DNA of 64,000 nucleotides from Cordilura impudica (lineage: Eukaryota > Arthropoda > Insecta > Diptera > Scathophagidae). The notes beneath the pieces are model-generated. The model was not told the origin of the DNA. It ran no database searches and worked only from the letters and a program-made list of their open reading frames with translations. The stretch covers positions 62,001 through 126,000 of the forward strand of contig CAVMKG010000138.1 of NCBI GenBank assembly GCA_963682025.1, given 5' to 3'. The translations under genes were made by a program, and so were the position numbers. How positions within the stretch are numbered: position 1 is the first letter of the stretch; the number at the start of each line of letters is the position of its first letter. Positions 58,273 to 64,000 of the stretch are shown here, piece after piece.

Positions 58273-61200
58273 CTATACTAAACGTCCAGTTCTCCTACGA
58301 TTGAATACGCCCCTTGCGTATTCACCTAAATTCCTAACAGTCCGCCCGTCCTCTAATGCCCTACTCAAATCCCATCCTATCGCCGTCCGTAAAATCCCCA
58401 TCCTATCCAAATTCCTAATATCACTATAAAGTGAACACCCGGTCAAAACATGTACGACGTCCTCCGGCCCTTCCCCACACCTACAGTCCGGCGTATCGGA
58501 CAGGCCCCTCTTATGCAGAAAAGCATTCAAGGAGCCATGCCCAGTCAGTAAAAAGCCCAGGCTAAGGCCGAAGGCAAAGTCCGGGCGGTCTCTAACGAAG
58601 GTCACGTCCCTAATAAAGTCGTACGTTGTTCGGCCTTTATCCGTCTCAGTCCAACGTGAACGCCATCTTGCAAGAAGATGCTCGTCCAGCAGGAGTTTCA
58701 TCTGCCTCAAGTCTAAATCAGCGATTTCAGTCGAAGTTATCCAATCATGCCCTGATAGTGGCAGTCCCTTCTTGACCTTGAAAATAATACCACGACGTAC
58801 CACCTCCAAGTCAAGGGGAGGTGCACCTAACAAAACTTGAAGAGCATCTGTCGAAACTGTGTGACAAACTGGCATGCAAGCCAGCATTGCCACTCTCTGA
58901 CAAGACAAGATTCGTTTCTTGCCCATAGCAGACAGAGCGGTGCCGTACCATACAGACGAGCCGAATGTTGCACAAGCAACAAACAGATCACTATATATGG
59001 TACGGACAGCTCTCCTGCTAAGACCCCAGTCATTCCTGAGGATGCGTCTGACTCCTCCCACAACTGTCGTCAACTTGTCCTTAAGTGTCGAAAGATGAAC
59101 TAGAAAGTTCATTCTTTCGCCCATGGTTATGCCCAAATACCTAACCTGAGTCACGTATCGAATGCTGGCATTGCCAGATCGAACTACAGGTGGGCGAGCC
59201 TGCGATAAGCTGCCTTTAAGCAGCATGGAAACGGTATTTTCCCTTGACACTTCAACACCGACACTGTTCCCCCACTCATTGATTTCACGCATGGCCCCCT
59301 CACCTTTTCTCTCCAGTTCAGCACGAGACTGACCTTCAGTTAAGATGAGCAAGTCATCCGCGTAAGCACAAAGTTGGTGGGTTGTCCTTAGGGACCTTAA
59401 CAAGGGATCCATCATTAGGTTCCAAATAAATGGACCGCAGATGGACCCTTGCGGGCAGCCCCTAACAACCTCCCTACAAACAGTATCGTTGGCTCCTACC
59501 GCAACAACTTTCCTGCTATTAAAATAGCTTTGCCATAAGGAAAGCTCTCTACAACCTACTGTCCGTAGTCTATCCAGTACCCTATCCCACGAGAGGTAAT
59601 CAAACGCACCTTTAAAGTCAACAAATATGCCAAGGACATATTTGTTCGGACAGTCAGTCACACAATTACGGACATGATGCCAAGCATCCTCCACGGATTT
59701 CCCTTCTTTAAAACCGAACTGAAACTCAGAAGCAACCTCATTGTAGGATTCCTTCAGTCTGTTGACCATAATCCTCTCCAGCACTTTTCCAAGTACTGGG
59801 AGAAGGCTTATTCCCCGATAAGAGCGAGGATCGCTCCTCACTCTATCGGGAGACTTCAGGAGCACCACAACTTTGGCTTGCTTCCAAGCCCCAGGGAAGT
59901 ACCCCTCACTAATGCACCTCCTGTAGATTGCCTCCAGGTATTCCGGTATGGCCTTCCAGATGCTATTACACATCTCTCCAGTCATACCATCCAAACCCGG
60001 AGACTTTCTACACTTGACTCGGCACATGCTAACATCTACTTCTAGTCTTTCCAGTGGCGGAGGGCCATCCACCGCCTCATAGAGATGATGGACAGGCGGT
60101 TCAGCTCCTGGAAAAAGTGCCTCAAGTAAAGCGCTAGTGCACTGTCTCCACGTCAGTAAAGTCACTCCACTTATACAAAGACCGGTCAAGTCCGTCTGTT
60201 TCCGTCTACCCCGGACTATACGATAGGCCTGACCCCAAGGGTCATTTCTGCTGTCCTGCACAAAAGTCCTCCAATCCTCCTCCTTGACACGAACAATCTC
60301 GTCTTTGTACGTCCTCAAGGCGGCCAGATAGTCAACTTTGCGCTGAGCAAGATCTTCAGCATTGGAACGCCTTCCCTTTTGGAATCGCTTCCGCAGGCGT
60401 CGGACATTCCTCCGCATCATATACAGCTCCCGAGACCACCATTTAAGTCCTCTGTGTCGAGTCTGGCGACAACGACCCAGAAGAGTGTCGTTCACTGTGG
60501 ACATCCATTGATCTATCTGGTCGACTTGACTGTCTATTGTCCAAGCCCTAAATTCTGCAATTGGCACATCCAGAGCTGTGCCCCTAAAGGCATCAGCGTA
60601 GATGTCCCAATTGACGTCATGTAGTCGCCACTTGCGTGGCATGTCCGTCCCGTTCGTAGCCCGATGATGAGAGACCACAACCTCAATGAGGCTATGGTCA
60701 CTCACCCCAAAGTCATCCCTAATCTTCCAACTAATGTCAAACTCTGAAGCTACCCTCCCATTACCTAACGTCACGTCAATGTCACTACAACCTCCTGGAC
60801 CGTCAAAGGTGTACATCTCACTAGGCTCATTGAGAACAATGAGCCGCTTCGTGATCAGCCATTCACTAAGCATAACACCTCGCATGTAGTTCGGATGAGC
60901 AGAAGCATTTCTGCTCATCTTGGAGGACCACATGGGAGAGCATGCGTTTGCGTCTAGAGCTAGGATTATAGGTGAGCTACTATCCAGTAGTAGTACCGAA
61001 TCCATGTACCCCAAATAGGGTTCAAGAGGCGTTCAGTAGATGCTCGTCAGTAACATTCTACCAAAACCCCCTTCTACACTAACGCAGATTCCCCAAACAC
61101 TCCTACTAATGACGGTACAGTCCACGTCCCTATCCCTAACAACAATAGCGGCGCTACCACCGTCGTCGGTAAACGCGCGCATACCCCCAGGTAAACCCCT

Positions 61201-61341
61201 GATAGAGCCATCCGTAATATACGGCTCCTGCACTAGGGCAAAACACGCGCCCAGGTTACACATCGCCTGACCTAGCTCGCAGATTACGGAGTATGACCGC
61301 TGACAGTTAAGCTGCAAAATTTTTATGTCTGTTCCCTCCAT
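58273..61341 (-). pseudogene. R1-like ORF2: endonuclease and reverse transcriptase
   Basis: ATG at 61341, 1 nt after the ORF1 stop (TAA, 61345-61343), so translation is probably coupled. APE endonuclease motifs: IKILQLNCQRSYSV, ALVQEPY, LALDANACSPMW, FGVSDHSLIEVV. Reverse transcriptase: KCRKSPGLDGMTGEM, AKVVVLLKSP, YRGISLLPVLGKVLERI, FQFGFKEGKSVEDA, LGIFVDFKGAFDYLSW, GCPQGSICGPFIWNLMMD, LCAYADDLLILTEG. A C-terminal Cys-His motif (CRCGEGPEDVVHVLTGC) follows. One in-frame TGA (61035-61033, in 'LLTSIY*TPLEPYLG') falls in the endonuclease; the remainder is fully open. The last residues are NRRRTGRLV. Confidence 0.88.
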
Positions 61342-61342
61342 T

Positions 61343-62764
61343 TTAATGACGTGCGTTCGCTCTGGCAACTATGGCGCTGTAAACGAGACAGGCTGCGGAC
61401 ATCATCAGATGCCCTGCCGGGAGTCCCTTGAAAGCGCAATTCCGACATCTGATCTCATTTTCGCACCGTGAGGCTTTATGGCCGGCGGTACCGCATAGGC
61501 GACAAACTTCGTAAGGCATTCGACAGTCCCTAATCATGTGGTCGAACCCTAAGCACCTGTAGCAGCACGGAACAGCATCATGATGTCGCACCGGAAATGA
61601 AAACCAATTGATGTAGCATCTTCCAACATCGGTCAGCAGCTCCATCGTCTGAGCGTTGCCCTCCAGTACAACGTTAACCAGGCCGCCATTTGCCTTCCAC
61701 GGGCTGGACACCAAGCGAACGCTCCTCTTAAAGACTTCCTCGGACATCCTTTCCTTAAGGTTCTTCGCGTACAGCTCGTTCATAAATTCATCCGGAGTGA
61801 TTTCCGGATGAACCCGCTGCACGACGACCTTCGGTCTGAGCTTGTCTCTCACCGACACCTCCAACCCAACTTCACCGAACTTAGCGTTCTTCACGACCCT
61901 CTCCCTTTCAGCTACCGACGGGGTCCGAATGACCGCACCGCCATCGCGCATAGGCCGTAGTGCGTGGACACGTACCCCAAGGGTGGGGCCGACCTCCTTC
62001 TGCACCTTAGAGGTGACGCTCTTCTTGCCCTTAACCACCACGGACCACGTTTCCACGGGCTTGGGCACCACCGCAACAGCACCAGAGACACCACCAGACA
62101 AACCACCATCGGAGACACCAACATTTGCATTACCACGCCTAACCGCCATCTGGGGCCTTGTGGGACCCCTGGAAGCCACTGCTTGTACGCCAGCCACTTT
62201 ACCGCCCTCGTACACCTCCAATCGCCCCTTCAGCCGCTCGTTCTCGGCGATTAAATTAAAGAGCAGTTGCTCAAATACGCCAGCATGCCCCATAACCGCC
62301 TTGGCCAACCGCGCATCAACGCCATCAGCCATTACCTGCTCCAACAAATCGGCGCTTACCTCCTTCATTCTACCAACCATGCCAGCTTCACGTACTGGCC
62401 GGGCCCTAATACGGTCACGCGTCTTTTTACTGGTGGCAGCAGACGCCTTGTCGCTGATTACAGCTTCAGCAGCCCCATCCACCAACTCCTCAGCACCAGC
62501 AACAGCAACAGCAACACCAGCAGCAGCACCAGCAGCAACAACAGCAGCAGGACGCCTAAATCTAGGCGAAGCCGGCTTCTTCGGAGAACCAAATTTGACC
62601 CTCTTAATTTCTTCGTCCATCTCCGTGCTGGACAACTCGCTCTCCGTGTGACGGAGCAGACTACCACCCGCCGGTGGTGCAACAGTGCTACACCCATCGG
62701 TAGTCGCCATGTCCGAAGCGTCACCTTTCGGCTTCACGGCTCGCTTTCTGGGCGGCGGCGGCAT
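61343..62764 (-). CDS. R1-like ORF1 (gag-like, three CCHC motifs; 473 aa)
   Basis: Intact frame from ATG 62764 (MPPPPRKRAVKPKGD) to TAA at 61343. The N-terminus is basic. An Ala/Val-rich run (about 73-95) is encoded by a (CAGCAGCAA)-type repeat on the plus strand. A helical segment around 150-180 (LFNLIAENERLKGRLEVYE) may oligomerise. The C-terminus has three zinc knuckles: CYRCLGFDHMIRDC, CRLCGTAGHKASRC and CRNCAFKG..GHLMMSAAC. These are features of R1-clade ORF1 proteins, which coat element RNA and assist integration. Translated upstream of ORF2, 1 nt apart. Confidence 0.88.
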   Translation of the reverse strand: MPPPPRKRAVKPKGDASDMATTDGCSTVAPPAGGSLLRHTESELSSTEMDEEIKRVKFGSPKKPASPRFRRPAAVVAAGAAAGVAVAVAGAEELVDGAAEAVISDKASAATSKKTRDRIRARPVREAGMVGRMKEVSADLLEQVMADGVDARLAKAVMGHAGVFEQLLFNLIAENERLKGRLEVYEGGKVAGVQAVASRGPTRPQMAVRRGNANVGVSDGGLSGGVSGAVAVVPKPVETWSVVVKGKKSVTSKVQKEVGPTLGVRVHALRPMRDGGAVIRTPSVAERERVVKNAKFGEVGLEVSVRDKLRPKVVVQRVHPEITPDEFMNELYAKNLKERMSEEVFKRSVRLVSSPWKANGGLVNVVLEGNAQTMELLTDVGRCYINWFSFPVRHHDAVPCCYRCLGFDHMIRDCRMPYEVCRLCGTAGHKASRCENEIRCRNCAFKGLPAGHLMMSAACLVYSAIVARANARH

Positions 62765-63318
62765 CTCACAACTTAATTTAATGTATTAACCTTTTTCAGC
62801 ACTACCTTTTCTTCAGCAACCAATATTCGTCAACGGAAGGACGGAAGGACGGACAAACCGACGGAAGGACGGACGCTTAGACTTTGCGAAACGAGCGGAA
62901 AGACGGACACACGCGCTGGCTGCGTATATTTTATAGCCAATATCGCTTTATACGCCACCTATTGGCCAATGTACGAACTACAGTAGTAATGTCGCAAACC
63001 GTACCGACACTAACCACGGCAAGTAGCTGGTTCACAAACCACTTACCGACACTATTTAATAACTTTATTGCGTCTATTTGTCGCTAGAGGTTTTTTTATT
63101 GTCGAGTTTAACCTCACTTTTCCCCGGAGAAAATGAGACTCCAAATTTTTGCTGTGTTCAGCGGAGCACCCTTAACAACAACAATTTACTGTATTTACAA
63201 AACTCACTATCTTCACACTAATACCACTATAAGTCACTATCTTTATTATTTTACTTTTCACTATTTGCTTTCACTGCGTAAACACGTCCGAACCGTTCAA
63301 CTGATAAACACCGAAATG
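62765..63318 (-). other. 5' untranslated region of the R1-like element
   Basis: No ORF. Includes GGAAGGACGG-type repeats near 62835-62875. It probably contains the internal promoter, but no element can be pinned down. It ends at the 13-bp duplication. Confidence 0.6.
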
Positions 63319-63331
63319 ACAAACAAAGACA

Positions 63332-64000
63332 ATAAGCAGCAAACAAAAACCTTGGTTTACTACACAGATTAAACGTCTCATAGAAGATCGCGATTATGCA
63401 TACTCTCGTTGGAAGCGCTACAAAACAGTTGACTTGAATAACAGTTATCGAGCAGCCAGAAAGACCGTAACTAAAGCCATTAGACAAGCTAAGTCAACAT
63501 ATTACGCCGATAAGTTTGCGAATTCAGTCAACACACGTAAAACTTGGAGAACAATAAGAGAAATTGGAATAGTGAAACCAAAACCCAATGAACAAACCTC
63601 AATTTCAGTTCCAAATGCCATCAATGAAAATTTTATTAATATACCGATGCAACAGGCGAATCACTCTTACTACAGCAACTTGCAGGATGAACTCCTACCA
63701 GAAAATCAATTCAGTTTCGATTGTGTTAGTCAGTATGATGTACTCATGAGCTGCTCATCCATCGAATCTAACGCAACAGGTGTTGACGGTATTCATCCCA
63801 CTTTTTTAAAAATGCTCCTTCCATATAATTTACCGGTGACAAGCCACATATTCAATAAAATAATCATGACGAGCACCTACCCCTACAGATGGAAACAGGC
63901 AAAAGTTCTTCCAATACCAAAATCGTCCTCCGAGTATCGACCAATTGCCATATTACCGTACATGTCAAAGGCATTTGAAAAACTGCTACATAAGCAAATA
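63332..64000 (+). pseudogene. LINE ORF2 continued: linker and start of RT (partial)
   Basis: Continues in frame from 57505: ISSKQKPWFTTQIKRLIEDR, AYSRWKRYKTVDLNNSYRAA, KSTYYADKFANSVNTRKTWR and the first reverse transcriptase blocks GVDGIHPTFLKMLLPYN, YRWKQAKVLPIPKSSSEYRP and LPYMSKAFEKLLHKQI. It runs off the window end with no stop in the visible part. The catalytic YxDD box would lie beyond 64000. Confidence 0.85.

Larger units (their letters stand above)
57506..63318 (-). mobile_element. R1-clade-like LINE, nearly intact, inserted in another LINE
   Basis: A 5.8-kb element with both ORFs, flanked by a 13-bp target duplication ACAAACAAAGACA (57493-57505 and 63319-63331). GC content is clearly above its surroundings. 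The 5' part (62765-63318) holds GGACGGAAGG repeats (about 62835-62875); the 3' untranslated region (57506-58272) has no poly-A. R1 elements in insects normally target 28S rDNA; this copy is in a CR1/Jockey-like ORF2, so the lineage either lacks strict rDNA specificity or this is an off-target event. A single stop codon in ORF2 is the only clear defect. Confidence 0.88.

Noticed and set aside
61842..62651. 269-residue plus-strand open frame
   Set aside because: Antisense of the R1-like ORF1, whose zinc knuckles and conserved layout are on the minus strand. Thr/Pro/Ala bias follows from GC-rich codons.

Overview
The window is AT-rich eukaryotic DNA. No host gene can be supported anywhere in it; essentially all recognisable content is transposable elements at different stages of decay. 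The source is most likely a higher fly (Brachycera, plausibly a calyptrate). This is inferred from the abundant short elements that match the DINE-1/INE-1 (HINE, Helentron-associated) layout: a 'TTATACCC' start, a (GTCC)n microsatellite, a terminal hairpin and an end in 'TTACTTGTT'. Penelope-like, LOA/I-like, R1-like and CR1/Jockey-like retroelements are also present. A 200-base assembly gap lies at 39001-39200.

Layout. 1-4256: Helitron material, namely a repeat-bearing minus-strand 5' part, a decayed autonomous Helitron (Rep and Pif1-like helicase relics, CTAG end at 3789) and a second Helitron tail ending at 4256. 4603-7263: a long HINE-like element. 7540-10984: a non-autonomous Helitron with a 159-bp satellite and a nested GC-rich minisatellite. 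11266-11985 and 25020-27026: two relics of one unassigned transposon protein family. 12596-13357, 19606-20135, 21573-21892, 24111-24904, 38425-38860, 39224-39722 and 39849-50346 (split): copies of one HINE family. 13813-16683: a Penelope-like element with a reverse transcriptase, a frameshifted GIY-YIG nuclease and a hammerhead-like motif. 17320-20329: a LINE tail abutting a gag gene that a HINE interrupts. 22140-22730: a mariner relic. 27745-30510: a LOA/I-like LINE with RNase H. 30880-33115: a minus-strand LINE split by a roughly 0.7-kb palindrome.

39849-50346 is the most interesting part. A HINE copy is split by a 9.7-kb DNA transposon with about 450-bp terminal inverted repeats and an ATAT target duplication (40005-49716). 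The plus-strand transposase gene of that transposon is decayed and is itself split by a 6.8-kb element with CACAC termini and a TG target duplication (41052-47873). The inner element appears intact. It carries a four-exon gene for a 507-aa SAM-like-domain protein, followed 14 nt after its stop codon by an uninterrupted 800-aa transposase-like ORF with zinc fingers. Removing the inner element and one TG copy joins the outer gene in frame.

50394-52228 holds an inverted-repeat element and a 58-bp direct-repeat pair enclosing a second hammerhead-like motif. 54240-54900 is a Helitron helicase remnant with the same tandem repeats as the window start. 54900-64000 is a plus-strand CR1/Jockey-like LINE whose ORF2 is interrupted by a nearly intact R1-like LINE on the minus strand (57506-63318), with a 13-bp target duplication. 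The host LINE resumes in frame at 63332 and runs off the window.

Because these elements sit inside one another, insertion order can be read directly. The inner CACAC element, the R1-like element and the HINE inside gag are each younger than the coding sequence they interrupt.
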